In this document: piece by piece, positions 16,487-24,408 of the stretch | Numbering within the stretch: position 1 is the first letter of the stretch | Layout of the letters: the number at the start of each line of letters is the position of its first letter | Origin: Rhodothermia bacterium | GTDB lineage: Bacteria; Bacteroidota; Rhodothermia; Rhodothermales; JAAAOL01 | NCBI GenBank assembly: GCA_030428385.1 | Contig: JAUIDY010000051.1 | Span: forward strand, 1 to 41,285 | Reading direction: 5' to 3' | DNA length: 41,285 nt | Position numbers and translations under genes: made by a program | Notes under the pieces: generated by a model | The model's database searches: none | What the model saw: the letters and a program-made list of their open reading frames with translations, nothing else | Told to the model about the DNA's origin: nothing

Positions 16487-16592
16487 GTCATCGCGAGGAG
16501 CCAAAGGCGACGTGGCGATCTCACCCCGGCTGGGGTGCTGTTATTTAGCGGGATGAGATCACCACATCCCGCGCGGCGGAATTCGTGATGAC
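16487..16592. repeat. REP-like inverted repeat (GTCATCGCGAGGAG type)
   Basis: Two arms of about 37-39 bp face each other: 16487-16523 begins GTCATCGCGAGGAGCCAAAG and ends GTGGCGATCTCA; the reverse complement of 16554-16592 begins GTCATCACGAATTCCGCCGC and ends GTGGTGATCTCATC. A small CCCC/GGGG hairpin lies in the spacer. The wording matches the widespread GTCATTGCGAGGAGCGAAGC-type intergenic repeat of several phyla. It occupies the gap between the DUF5916 and histidine-phosphatase genes and could act as a transcript-end stem. Confidence 0.7.
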
Positions 16593-16618
16593 CTGAAATA
16601 AACCCTCCTTGCTTCCCC

Positions 16619-17137
16619 ATGCGCTTCTTGTTATTCCTCCTCGCGCTGGCGCTCGTGCCCATGATGGCGCACGCCCAGTCCGAAACCGTTATTTACCTGC
16701 TGCGCCACGCCGAAACCACGGGGCCGCCCTACGAAGACAACCCGCCGAACCCGCACCTCAGCGAAGACGGCAAGGCCCGCGCCGCCCATCTAGCGTATCT
16801 CCTCGAACACGCAGGCATCACCCACATCTACAGTACCAACTACCGCCGCACGATGCAGACGGCTCAGCCCCTCTCCGAAGCGACGGGATTACCCATCACA
16901 CCCTACGACCCACGCGCCCTCGATGACTTTGCGGCGCAACTCAAACAAACACCGGGGCGGCATGTGGTAGCCGGGCACAGCAACACCACGCCTGCGCTCG
17001 TCCATGCCCTCGGCGGCGACGCAGGCACCCCGATTGACGACGCCAGCGAATACGACCGCCTCTACATCCTCGTCGTCCAGCCCGGTGGCGAGGTGGTGAC
17101 GCTGCAACAGCGGTATGGGGTGGCGGGGGACAGATAA
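16619..17137 (+). CDS. Secreted histidine phosphatase (SixA/PGM-like)
   Basis: The 172-aa product has a signal peptide (hydrophobic 3-15, cleavage after AHA/Q20) followed by a histidine-phosphatase domain. The phosphorylated residue is His30 in YLLRHAET (Arg29-His30). STNYRRTMQTAQPL (72-85) supplies the second conserved Arg region, and VVAGHSN (116-122, His120) gives the second catalytic His. It probably removes phosphate from a small molecule or protein in the periplasm; the substrate is not predictable. The length fits a minimal SixA-like domain. It is the only gene on this strand between the DUF5916 gene and the minus-strand block. Confidence 0.88.
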   Translation: MRFLLFLLALALVPMMAHAQSETVIYLLRHAETTGPPYEDNPPNPHLSEDGKARAAHLAYLLEHAGITHIYSTNYRRTMQTAQPLSEATGLPITPYDPRALDDFAAQLKQTPGRHVVAGHSNTTPALVHALGGDAGTPIDDASEYDRLYILVVQPGGEVVTLQQRYGVAGDR

Positions 17138-17205
17138 TGGTTAAACCAGCGCGCTTTGATTGGCTTACGTGAATAGTTATGTAGCGTCCTTGTACGTATA
17201 TCAAA

Positions 17206-18204
17206 TTATAAAAAAGGAGAGCGTGCACTTTTGTGAATGTGATTGAGTTTGTGATGATATGGTAGTTCTTGAACCTGTTCTTTTTTCGACCTGCCGATGC
17301 CTATAAACTGAACGGTTGTGTTTTTAAAGTAAAGCATCAGTTCGCCTAATCGAGACCAACCACGCTCTTGAAGGTTATTCACAAGAGCACGTCGAAAAGT
17401 GGTTGCCAGAATATCAGCCAATTGAATACCACAATTATCTCTGGAGTCTACAAAAGTCAGACTCTCTTTGAATATCCTCGTTGCATCGAGATGTGATTGC
17501 TGGGTATCTAGGTCTGGAACATGTTCGAGGAGGTAATCAGGTACTGGTCGATAATACTTCTTGAAGGCGGAATAATCGCCTTCATCTAGCATAATAAAGG
17601 GATCTTGGATTGACATCGTCTGCGTGAAAGCGGCTATCACAGTTAGCCAATATTCTTCATAGGCAATTCGGTCCCGGTCCTTTGCATCTACAATCCAATT
17701 GAAATTCTCAAGCTCATTCGGAATTCTCTGGCAGAAGTAGATTGTGGAAGTCTGAACAGCACGCCATATCACTTGGACAACAAGCCATGACTGTACGTAT
17801 AGCGGATTTGATATCCCTTTCAATTTTTCCTGCAAGAGACGGGTGTTTTCAGCCAGAATGGGAGATCTTTGAGGGTCTATATGTTCAGATAGTTTATCTG
17901 CCTGAATATGCTTGTGCGCTGTAATGTTGTCATCTACAGACAGTCCCAGGTCAACTACAGCGAGTTCTAGGATCACATCAAAACTTGTGAGTAGCTTGAT
18001 TACCGCTGAAACCTGATCTTCATCAAGTTTGCTTCCTTTAACTTCTTGTTCCGGTGTTCCCCATGACTCTTTGAGATCTTGGAAACCAGCCTCAAGTGCA
18101 ACTAGCTGTGTCTCCGGTACTACAAGAGCTGCAACCGTAGATATTGTATGCTTCCTATTTTGTGGGTTAGCGAAAGTACCAGATTCGTCGATGTAGATAT
18201 TCAT
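17206..18204 (-). CDS. DUF3800 domain protein, probably acquired
   Basis: The 332-aa product opens with MNIYIDESGTFANPQ, the DUF3800 signature (Asp6-Glu7-Ser8), and has the C-terminal partner motif GIQLADILATTFRRA (Asp264). Further acidic residues (Asp173 in IVDAKDRDR) could complete a metal site. DUF3800 proteins are thought to have an RNase-H-like nuclease fold and are often found on mobile or defence islands (family knowledge; activity not shown). The gene is clearly more AT-rich than its neighbours, with many AAT, TTT and GAT codons. That suggests horizontal transfer, although no transposase, tRNA or repeat borders it. ATG at 18204 is chosen because the motif begins there; another in-frame ATG lies at 18249. 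Confidence 0.82.
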   Translation of the reverse strand: MNIYIDESGTFANPQNRKHTISTVAALVVPETQLVALEAGFQDLKESWGTPEQEVKGSKLDEDQVSAVIKLLTSFDVILELAVVDLGLSVDDNITAHKHIQADKLSEHIDPQRSPILAENTRLLQEKLKGISNPLYVQSWLVVQVIWRAVQTSTIYFCQRIPNELENFNWIVDAKDRDRIAYEEYWLTVIAAFTQTMSIQDPFIMLDEGDYSAFKKYYRPVPDYLLEHVPDLDTQQSHLDATRIFKESLTFVDSRDNCGIQLADILATTFRRALVNNLQERGWSRLGELMLYFKNTTVQFIGIGRSKKEQVQELPYHHKLNHIHKSARSPFL

Positions 18205-18279
18205 CGTACTTGCGATACATAACGAGACTCCTACTGACCCCGTCGGCATAACAGGCGGCGCGAGGCTTAATATACGTAA

Positions 18280-19641
18280 TTACACACGGGGAGCGGTTGC
18301 CGTTACATTCACGGGCAGCCGGACGATAAACGCCGTGCCCTCTCCGTCCGCACGCTCCACCGAAAGCGTCCCGCCGTGGCCCTGCGTGATGATGTCGTAG
18401 CTTAAGCTCAGGCCCAACCCCGTGCCCGACCCCGTGGGCTTGGTCGTGAAAAACGGCTCGAAGACCTTGGCACGGATCACTTCCGGGATGCCGGGGCCGT
18501 TGTCCTCCACGCGGATCTCCACCGCCTCCTCCACCTGCCGCGTCCGCACGGTGACGACTGGCTGGTACGGCGCGCCTTCCCGCGCCGCCCGTTCGCCAAC
18601 CGCATCGAAGGCGTTGCTCATCAGGTTGAGCACCACCCGCCCGATTTCCTGCGGCACCACCGCTAGTTGCCCCACCGCCCCGAGTTCTTTCGTGACCTGG
18701 GCGTCGAACCCTTCCGTGCGGGCCCGCTTGCCGTGCCACGCCATATCCACATGCTCCGTCACCAGCGCATTCAGGTCGACGGTACGCCGCTCGCGGCTGC
18801 CACTACGTGCGTGTTCAAGCATCGCGTGGACGATGTTGTCCGCCCGCCGCCCATGCGCTTCGATTTTCTCGGCGTTCAACGTGAGGTCGGCCAGAATCGC
18901 CTGGACCGCTTCGGGGTTGGTCCCGGCCTCCAACTCCTGCACAAGTTCCTCCACCAGCTCGCGAGAGAGGGAGGCAAAGTTATTGACGAAGTTGAGCGGG
19001 TTTTTGATCTCATGCGCCACCCCGGCGGTGAGGGTGCCCAGCGACGCCATCTTCTCCTGCTGGACGAGCTGCGCCTGCGTGGCCTTGAGTTCGGCAAGCG
19101 ACCGTTCGAGTGCGGCGGTTCGGCGGATGACTTCCTGTTCCAGCTCGCGGTTGCGGGTCTTGAAGAGTTCCAACAGCGAATCGCCCTCTTTCTGCAAGGC
19201 ATTGGGGAGGGAGAAGTGAAAATGGAGCAGGATCCACCGCCTATCGCGGTACTCAAACAGGAGCGAAACGCGAGGATGCAGCACCTGCTTCTCCGGCTCC
19301 ATGTGGACCTCCACCTGAAATTCGCCCTCGGCCAGGGCCAGCGTGGGGCTCAGCAGGCGCACCTGCATCCACGGTGCGGCGAACGTGATCGCGTAGGGTA
19401 GTTGTTCATGCTCGTGCACCGTATGGGCGCGGAGCGTGGCACGGTCTGGATAGTGTTCGCACTGCCCAGTACCAAAGCCTCGGAAATCCTCAGCAACATA
19501 CGCGAGGAAGCCGTCAACGGCTGCTTCGCCGCGCTGCTCCCAGTAGCGCATGAGCGTCTCGATCGTGCGCAGCACCTCCGCTTCCATATCCAGCGGCAAG
19601 AGCACATCGGTTGGAGATGGGCGGGGAGACAGGGCGTTCAT
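18280..19641 (-). CDS. Histidine kinase with N-terminal NTF2/SnoaL-like domain
   Basis: The 453-aa product has no membrane segment. Residues about 20-145 look like an NTF2/SnoaL-type ligand-binding domain: helix EVLRTIETLMRYWEQRGE, the YVAEDFRGFGTG strand, and final RDRRWILLHFHFSLP. A coiled coil (about 155-195) leads to a HisKA domain, His210 in VAHEIKNPLNFVNNF, and a HATPase domain with NLMSNAFDAV (N box), DNGPGIP (G1), FEPFFTTKPTG (F box) and GTGLGLSLSYDI (G2). The kinase core is very similar to that of the 7TMR-DISM kinase at 28574-30757. The upstream DUF2938 gene ends one base before this ATG (TAAATG), so the two are coupled. No response regulator is adjacent. The domain order suggests a soluble small-molecule sensor. 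Confidence 0.9.
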   Translation of the reverse strand: MNALSPRPSPTDVLLPLDMEAEVLRTIETLMRYWEQRGEAAVDGFLAYVAEDFRGFGTGQCEHYPDRATLRAHTVHEHEQLPYAITFAAPWMQVRLLSPTLALAEGEFQVEVHMEPEKQVLHPRVSLLFEYRDRRWILLHFHFSLPNALQKEGDSLLELFKTRNRELEQEVIRRTAALERSLAELKATQAQLVQQEKMASLGTLTAGVAHEIKNPLNFVNNFASLSRELVEELVQELEAGTNPEAVQAILADLTLNAEKIEAHGRRADNIVHAMLEHARSGSRERRTVDLNALVTEHVDMAWHGKRARTEGFDAQVTKELGAVGQLAVVPQEIGRVVLNLMSNAFDAVGERAAREGAPYQPVVTVRTRQVEEAVEIRVEDNGPGIPEVIRAKVFEPFFTTKPTGSGTGLGLSLSYDIITQGHGGTLSVERADGEGTAFIVRLPVNVTATAPRV

Positions 19642-20145
19642 TTATGGCCGGAAGATGAGGGTCAGGAGCAAGGCCATGCCATACAAGCCGATCCCGTAGA
19701 TGGTGTGGGAGGCGAGGCTTTTCAGGCGGGCCACATTCGGTTTCGCCGTTTTCGAGGCGGCGATCCCCAGGCCCATGCTGGGCTGCATGATGAAAAAAGG
19801 AGCCGCCACCGTGACAAGGCCAACGACCAGCGCTGGCAGCGGGGTCGGATGACGCGCCCAGTCGAGGCCCGCCATGCCCAGCAGCAGCGCGGCAAAGGTG
19901 ATGCCGATGAGATAGTGCGCGCTCCACCCGATGATCCGTTCCCCACGGACGGGCGTGGCCTGGGCCATGTTGGCATGCACGAAGCGCCCTTGTGGGAAGT
20001 GCCCGATCCAGCGGCCCAGCAGGCCCACGTTCAACGATGGAATCCCATAAAACCGCCGCAGAGATTCGTTCCAGAGGTCAAGACCAACCGTAGCTCCGAC
20101 CCCCATCAGGACGGTGCGTAAAAGGATTTCCCATCCCTCACTCAT
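19642..20145 (-). CDS. DUF2938 family membrane protein
   Basis: The 167-aa product has four predicted membrane segments (about 7-22, 75-95, 104-122 and 145-165). It matches the DUF2938 pattern: GVGATVGLDLWNE near the N-terminus, GRWIGHFPQGRFVH, GWSAHYLIGITFA, and PFFIMQPSMGLGIAASKT. Its function is unknown. A good ribosome site, AGGAG, lies 9 nt before ATG. The stop codon abuts the start of the downstream NTF2-kinase, so this integral membrane protein may present or transport the cue sensed by that soluble kinase; this is inference from coupling only. Confidence 0.82.
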   Translation of the reverse strand: MSEGWEILLRTVLMGVGATVGLDLWNESLRRFYGIPSLNVGLLGRWIGHFPQGRFVHANMAQATPVRGERIIGWSAHYLIGITFAALLLGMAGLDWARHPTPLPALVVGLVTVAAPFFIMQPSMGLGIAASKTAKPNVARLKSLASHTIYGIGLYGMALLLTLIFRP

Positions 20146-20399
20146 GGTTGTCTATCTCCTCATACAACATCTTTTTATGCCTTGGCCTCCAGGCTTCGCT
20201 CAAGCGATTCAGGGCGTGGTCTCCTGTGATGTTTGGGGTAACGTCAGGAATGGCCGGATATAGAAATGAAAAGTACTTCAGCGGTTTGGATCTTCAAACA
20301 TTTACAGGTAGCGATGCACCAATTTCATAATTCGCCGCTTGGGCAAGAGACGCAGCAAGCTCGCTCGCGCAAGCCGAAATCATAATTCTCAACAAGCTC

Positions 20400-21293
20400 T
20401 TAAACCTCAATATTGCCTTCGGTCACCATCTGGCAGGTCCCGGCCACCCAAACCCCTGTAACTACCCCTGCCTGCTTCTCGGTTCGCGCATCCAGCACGC
20501 TGGGACGTTTCATCTCCACGCCCTGCGCGATATGCCAACGAAACGCGCCGTCCTGTTCGGGTTTGTAGTGGCTGAGCAGGGCAACCAGCGCCCCATTGGC
20601 GCTGCCCGTGGCGGGGTCCTCCGGAACGCCATCCAACGGCGCAAACATGCGGGCACGCAAATCGAAGCCGTCCTGGCTCTGGGTATAAACATGAAGGTCT
20701 GGCATGACCCCTTGCCTGTAAATTTCCTCGATGGCCGGTAGATAGGTGTGGCAGTTTTCCAAGACCGTTTGGTTTTTGATTTCCACCATGATAAAGGGCA
20801 AGCCTACCGAGGCCACTTGAGGCGGATGGGTCCGTGTTACGATGTCTTGGGGCGACAAGGAAAGAGCCGCCGCAATCAATTCCACCGAAAGGGTTGGGCC
20901 GATGGACAACGGTTCGGGTGCCTTCAGTTCGCACCATAGGTTTTCGCCTGTTTTGCGAATCGTGATCGGGACCAAACCGGCCTTTTCCTCAAAGACGATG
21001 TGGGTTTCATCGTCTAGGCTTCCGAGTTCTCCGATCCGTGCCAACGTGAAGGCCGTCCCGATATTGGGGTGCCCGGCAAAGGGGACTTCCTGGGTGGGCG
21101 TGAAGATGCGGACCTGGCGGGTATGTCCGTTTTCGCTCGGCAACACAAAGGTGCTCTCCGAATAGTTAAACTCCCGGGCGATTTGTTGCATCTGCTTGCT
21201 GGAAAGACCCTCTGCATGGGGCAACACGGCCAGCGGGTTGCCACCAAAACGGGTGTCGGTGAAGACATCACACGTGTAAAAGCGGTACTTCAT
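20400..21293 (-). CDS. PhzF-family isomerase/epimerase
   Basis: The 297-aa product is a full-length PhzF-like protein with the diaminopimelate-epimerase-type double fold. Family motifs: FGGNPLAV (16-23), the catalytic Glu46 in NYSESTFV, PFAGHPNIGTA (71-81) and EDPATGSANG (225-234). Characterised members isomerise trans-2,3-dihydro-3-hydroxyanthranilate in phenazine synthesis, but most homologues have no known substrate and no phenazine genes are present here, so that activity should not be assumed. It lies 21 bp downstream of the four-TM gene and could be the last gene of the STING unit. Confidence 0.92.
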   Translation of the reverse strand: MKYRFYTCDVFTDTRFGGNPLAVLPHAEGLSSKQMQQIAREFNYSESTFVLPSENGHTRQVRIFTPTQEVPFAGHPNIGTAFTLARIGELGSLDDETHIVFEEKAGLVPITIRKTGENLWCELKAPEPLSIGPTLSVELIAAALSLSPQDIVTRTHPPQVASVGLPFIMVEIKNQTVLENCHTYLPAIEEIYRQGVMPDLHVYTQSQDGFDLRARMFAPLDGVPEDPATGSANGALVALLSHYKPEQDGAFRWHIAQGVEMKRPSVLDARTEKQAGVVTGVWVAGTCQMVTEGNIEV

Positions 21294-21314
21294 TTGTAAA
21301 CAACTAAATGCATC

Positions 21315-21704
21315 CTACGCCGCAGCATCAGCCTTCAGGGCGCGGTGGTGCAGCACGGTCCAAACCGCGGTCACCAAAAACGGCATGGTGGAACCCGCCA
21401 CTTTGAGGTTGAGGCTCATCAGGCCGATGACAAACATAAACAGAAGCAACACCCCGATGCCCGCCATCCCCAGAAACGTGAGCCACCGGCTGGGACGCTG
21501 CTGAAACAGCGTTGCCACCAGCAGCAGTTGCCCGACCAGCGGCAGCAACGTAAACGGATGCAGCGCCGAAGAGGGGTTGGTGAACAGCTTCACGATGATA
21601 TCGAATTCTCCCTGCACCAGAAACATCGCGTTGCCGCCGCCCCACTCCAGGTATCCCACTAGCGACGTGAGGATCAGTGCCAGGTTGAGGAGTTTGGTTT
21701 TCAT
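21315..21704 (-). CDS. Small four-TM membrane protein
   Basis: I do not recognise this 129-aa protein. It has four hydrophobic segments (about 5-22, 43-60, 68-90 and 97-118). The first loop is distinctive: EWGGGNAMFLVQGEFDII. Start choice: ATG at 21704 follows a GGGGG run by 3 nt and begins the first membrane helix; an in-frame ATG at 21764 would add 20 polar residues. It lies 69 bp downstream of the STING gene and 21 bp upstream of PhzF, all on the same strand. As a small polytopic protein beside a STING it is a possible effector or partner, but similar small membrane proteins are common housekeeping genes and nothing in its sequence shows toxicity. Confidence 0.65.
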   Translation of the reverse strand: MKTKLLNLALILTSLVGYLEWGGGNAMFLVQGEFDIIVKLFTNPSSALHPFTLLPLVGQLLLVATLFQQRPSRWLTFLGMAGIGVLLLFMFVIGLMSLNLKVAGSTMPFLVTAVWTVLHHRALKADAAA

Positions 21705-21773
21705 TTCCCCCTGTTTTTTGCTGTGCAAGGAAGCGCCGAAGGACACGAAGCCCACCACGGGCATTGACGCCCG

Positions 21774-22529
21774 TTATGTTTCCGCCTTCAGGGCGGGCTC
21801 CCCATCGCCGCGAAAAGAAACCTCGCCTTCCACCAGCCTGATGTTGCTGCGTACTGCCTTAAACCGGTCGGGGGCGAGCATGGCGGTCAGGTGGTCCTTA
21901 AACTCGCGAATGTAGGTCCGCTCCATCTCCTCGCGTTCCGCCTCCCAGAACGCGTCTTCCTGCGTCTTTAGCTTGTATTCGATCACTTTTTCCAGCACCA
22001 GCAGCGTGGTGGGGAAATCGAAATACTTGATGGCGGTTGCGTCTTCCGCCATCTTTCGCGCCGTCCTGAAATCGCGGTGGCGCTTCTGGTCAGGGAAATC
22101 GAGCGCGACGGTTTCTATGTCGTACGCCTGATGCTTCAGTTCGACGATCTGCTCATCGATGGCCTCGCGGTGTAGCTCGGCCAACGACGTAGGCAGGAAG
22201 ACAAAAAAGGTAAGCTGGGACGGGTCCGCCACGCCTTTGCGCAGCCGCCGCACCACGGGCACAAGGTAGTTGTGCAGATAACCGTAGGCGAGCGCATAAG
22301 CAATCGTCAAACGCTCGTGCTTCAAATCCCGGTTGAGTTTGTTTATCAGCCACCGCCCGAGTAACGGCACGGCGGCATAAACCAGCCCCAGCAGGACGAG
22401 GTACGGCTCCAGGTTTAACGCGTCGGGAAAGACAATCCAGAAAACCGCCATCGCCAGGCTGGCGAGCAGAATGACAAGGCTGGCCCACCGAAAAGCCGCC
22501 TCAAGTCGTCTGGTTCGTTTGTCTTTCAT
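21774..22529 (-). CDS. Prokaryotic STING homologue with two N-terminal TM helices
   Basis: The 251-aa product has two membrane helices (about 13-34 and 42-62) followed by a cytosolic domain at about 73-235 that reads as a STING cyclic-dinucleotide-binding domain. TIAYALAYGYLHNYL (75-89) aligns with human STING VAHGLAWSYYIGYL, keeping the Ala, Leu-Ala, Tyr and Tyr-Leu positions. FFVFLP (108-113) matches the YILLPL strand. KYFDFPTTLLVLEKVIE (168-184) followed by the EREEMERTYIREFKDHL helix (198-214) matches the LEYATPLQTLF and EDRLEQAKLFCRTLEDIL segments. Arg155 and Asp171 are candidates for the guanine-reading Arg/Asp pair of bacterial STING. Known bacterial STINGs bind c-di-GMP and act in CBASS as TIR-STING or TM-STING; this is the TM type. 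No CD-NTase is recognisable in the window. The assignment comes from my own reading, without a profile search. Confidence 0.82.
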   Translation of the reverse strand: MKDKRTRRLEAAFRWASLVILLASLAMAVFWIVFPDALNLEPYLVLLGLVYAAVPLLGRWLINKLNRDLKHERLTIAYALAYGYLHNYLVPVVRRLRKGVADPSQLTFFVFLPTSLAELHREAIDEQIVELKHQAYDIETVALDFPDQKRHRDFRTARKMAEDATAIKYFDFPTTLLVLEKVIEYKLKTQEDAFWEAEREEMERTYIREFKDHLTAMLAPDRFKAVRSNIRLVEGEVSFRGDGEPALKAET

Positions 22530-22672
22530 CGTTGATTCCCAAAGATCTATCCGCAGAGTGTAACGCGCCGGAGTCAGGTTCGAGAGGCCGCATCGACGGA
22601 TGCCGTTAATATACCGAATCTAGGCAGAGGAAGGCCTCAAATATCCACGGATTGCCTACCTGTCCTGTGCGC

Positions 22673-23335
22673 CTACACGCCCGGCAAGCGCCGATGCAAC
22701 AAGGTTTGGTCCCACTCCGCCCCGTACTCCGACATAAAAACCATGTCCCACGCCATCACACACGCCGGGTGCGTCACGCCCAGCCCGGTGACAGCGATGG
22801 CTACGTCATGCCGGGCCACATTAGCCACCTGCGCCACCATATACTCGACGCAGCACAGGTAGTCAAACAGCGACACCAGATGGCCCGGACTGGGACCGGC
22901 TGCCGTGCCGTACACGGTTACGTCGAGGTCTGCCTCCACGGAATAGGAGGGCTTCCACGGGAGTTGGTTTGTGAGCACCAGGCGGGCGGGGAAGTCGGAC
23001 GCCCACACGTTTTGCGGAAACCCTTCGTTTTCGCTGTAGGCGACATACGAGAAGGAGACACCGAGGGCATCAAATACGTGCCCCACCCATTGGTCATAGC
23101 GAATAAACGACCCGCCATCCAGGTACGCCTCAATCCAGTCCTTCTCGCCGACATACACAAAGCCGTGTTCGGCCTCCAGGCCTTCCAGTTCGGCTCGCCG
23201 CTTTTGGATACGCTCTGTGGGTTCATCCGACAGATAGCTGCCCGTGAGCGTCCTGGATTGCTGCGCGGCCACAAGGCGTTCAAAAGCCTCAAAAGGAAGC
23301 GCCTTCCTTCTCGAAAGACCAAACGGGTCGTGCAT
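22673..23335 (-). CDS. Hypothetical protein upstream of STING
   Basis: I do not recognise this 220-aa soluble protein. It has no signal peptide or membrane helix. An N-terminal charged helix (about 30-60, with KRRAELEGLEAEHG) is followed by an alpha/beta region containing GSFIRYDQWVGHVFDALG, TNQLPWKPSYSVEADLDV and a Cys-Cys pair in YLCCVEYM. I looked for CD-NTase features (GS motif followed by a DxD metal triad) and did not find them; the LTGSYLSDE and DLDV stretches lie in the wrong order and context. It precedes the STING gene by 143 bp on the same strand, so it may share its transcript or be independent. The start at 23335 follows GGAAGG closely; an in-frame ATG at 23353 is the alternative. 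Confidence 0.65.
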   Translation of the reverse strand: MHDPFGLSRRKALPFEAFERLVAAQQSRTLTGSYLSDEPTERIQKRRAELEGLEAEHGFVYVGEKDWIEAYLDGGSFIRYDQWVGHVFDALGVSFSYVAYSENEGFPQNVWASDFPARLVLTNQLPWKPSYSVEADLDVTVYGTAAGPSPGHLVSLFDYLCCVEYMVAQVANVARHDVAIAVTGLGVTHPACVMAWDMVFMSEYGAEWDQTLLHRRLPGV

Positions 23336-23460
23336 ACGCCTTCCTTTTATCATGGATGTTTTTTGTGTTGGAAGATAGCATACGCCCGGAGTAGGTACTA
23401 ATCCGCGCCTCTCCGCGTTTTCCTTCGTAGGCATCACCCGTTCTTGAAGGTATATGGTGT

Positions 23461-24399
23461 ATGAAATCCTGGCTTCGTACGACGCTGAAGGTAAGTGGCA
23501 TCGTCCTCGTTGTGCTGATCGTGCCCCTTTGGGGGCTCAAATATCTGCTTTTCGACAAGGCACCCGCTATCCCCGAGACCACCCAAACGGCCTTCGACCT
23601 GGAGGAGGTGCGGGCCCTTGCCCGGTCGATGGATGGTCCGTTGCCCCTGCGGTTGAACCTGTTGGAAATCGCCGACGTGCCCTTTTTGCGTACGGCTGTT
23701 TTTGCGGGCGGCGGCTTCGGCGAACACCGGCTGCATTTTTCTAGCCTGCAACTGGTCTACGAAACCTACACCGTCATCATTGATCCGGTCCATAGCACGC
23801 AGGTTCAGGATCTGGTCTTTCCCGGTGGCACCTATGACCCCGCGGCGTATGAGACGTTGCAAGACGCGATGCGCAAGGCGCGGCTGATCCTCGCCACCCA
23901 TGAGCATATTGATCATGTTGGCGGCATCGGGGAGTCGCCGTATGTAGAAGAGATCCAACCGGCGGTGCGCCTGACGCAGGAGCAGATCGATGCCTTAAAA
24001 GCCGACGAGGAAGTGCGCCCCGTTTTCCCGCTTGCCTTGCTGGAAGGGTTTGCACCACTTGTATATGAACAGTATCACGCCATCGCGCCGGGCGTGGTCC
24101 TGGTCAAGGCTCCGGGGCATACGCCGGGCACGCAAATGATTTATGTGCGGCTGCAAAACCAGGAGGAGTGGCTGCTGGTGGGCGATATTGTGTGGCACAT
24201 GGACAATGTACGGCACCTGACGGGGCGGCCCTGGATCACCAATCTTGTTGGCGGCGAAGACCGAACGGCGCTGGCGCATCAGTTGCGTCTGTTGTACGAC
24301 CTGGACACACGGGGCGACCTGCACCTACTGGTGGCCCATGACAAGCAGCAACAGGCGGACTATATCGCCCAGGGCTTGCTCAACGCTGGATTTGAGTAG
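23461..24399 (+). CDS. Membrane-anchored metallo-beta-lactamase-fold hydrolase
   Basis: The 312-aa product begins with a signal-anchor helix (about 11-30) and carries an MBL-fold domain. The zinc-binding motif ATHEHIDHVGG (145-155; His147, His149, Asp151, His152) is intact. A second metal ligand lies in APGHTPGTQ, and LVGDIVWHM supplies the bridging Asp. The substrate class is unclear: such proteins include lactonases, glyoxalase-II-like thioesterases and phosphodiesterases. It is divergent from the hypothetical gene upstream of STING and converges on the propeller gene with only 9 bp between stops. Confidence 0.88.
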   Translation: MKSWLRTTLKVSGIVLVVLIVPLWGLKYLLFDKAPAIPETTQTAFDLEEVRALARSMDGPLPLRLNLLEIADVPFLRTAVFAGGGFGEHRLHFSSLQLVYETYTVIIDPVHSTQVQDLVFPGGTYDPAAYETLQDAMRKARLILATHEHIDHVGGIGESPYVEEIQPAVRLTQEQIDALKADEEVRPVFPLALLEGFAPLVYEQYHAIAPGVVLVKAPGHTPGTQMIYVRLQNQEEWLLVGDIVWHMDNVRHLTGRPWITNLVGGEDRTALAHQLRLLYDLDTRGDLHLLVAHDKQQQADYIAQGLLNAGFE

Positions 24400-24408
24400 T
24401 CGCTGACC

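Noticed and set aside
20148-20330. Short plus-strand frame (60 codons) in the DUF2938-PhzF gap
   Set aside because: It has no ribosome site, no motif and a composition like the surrounding non-coding DNA; only two TCATAATTC copies nearby caught the eye.
22673-23335. CD-NTase (cGAS-like cyclase) upstream of STING
   Set aside because: It would have completed a CBASS operon, but the nucleotidyltransferase GS motif with a following DxD pair is not there; LTGSYLSDE lacks the acidic pair and DLDV is about 110 residues away in a different setting.
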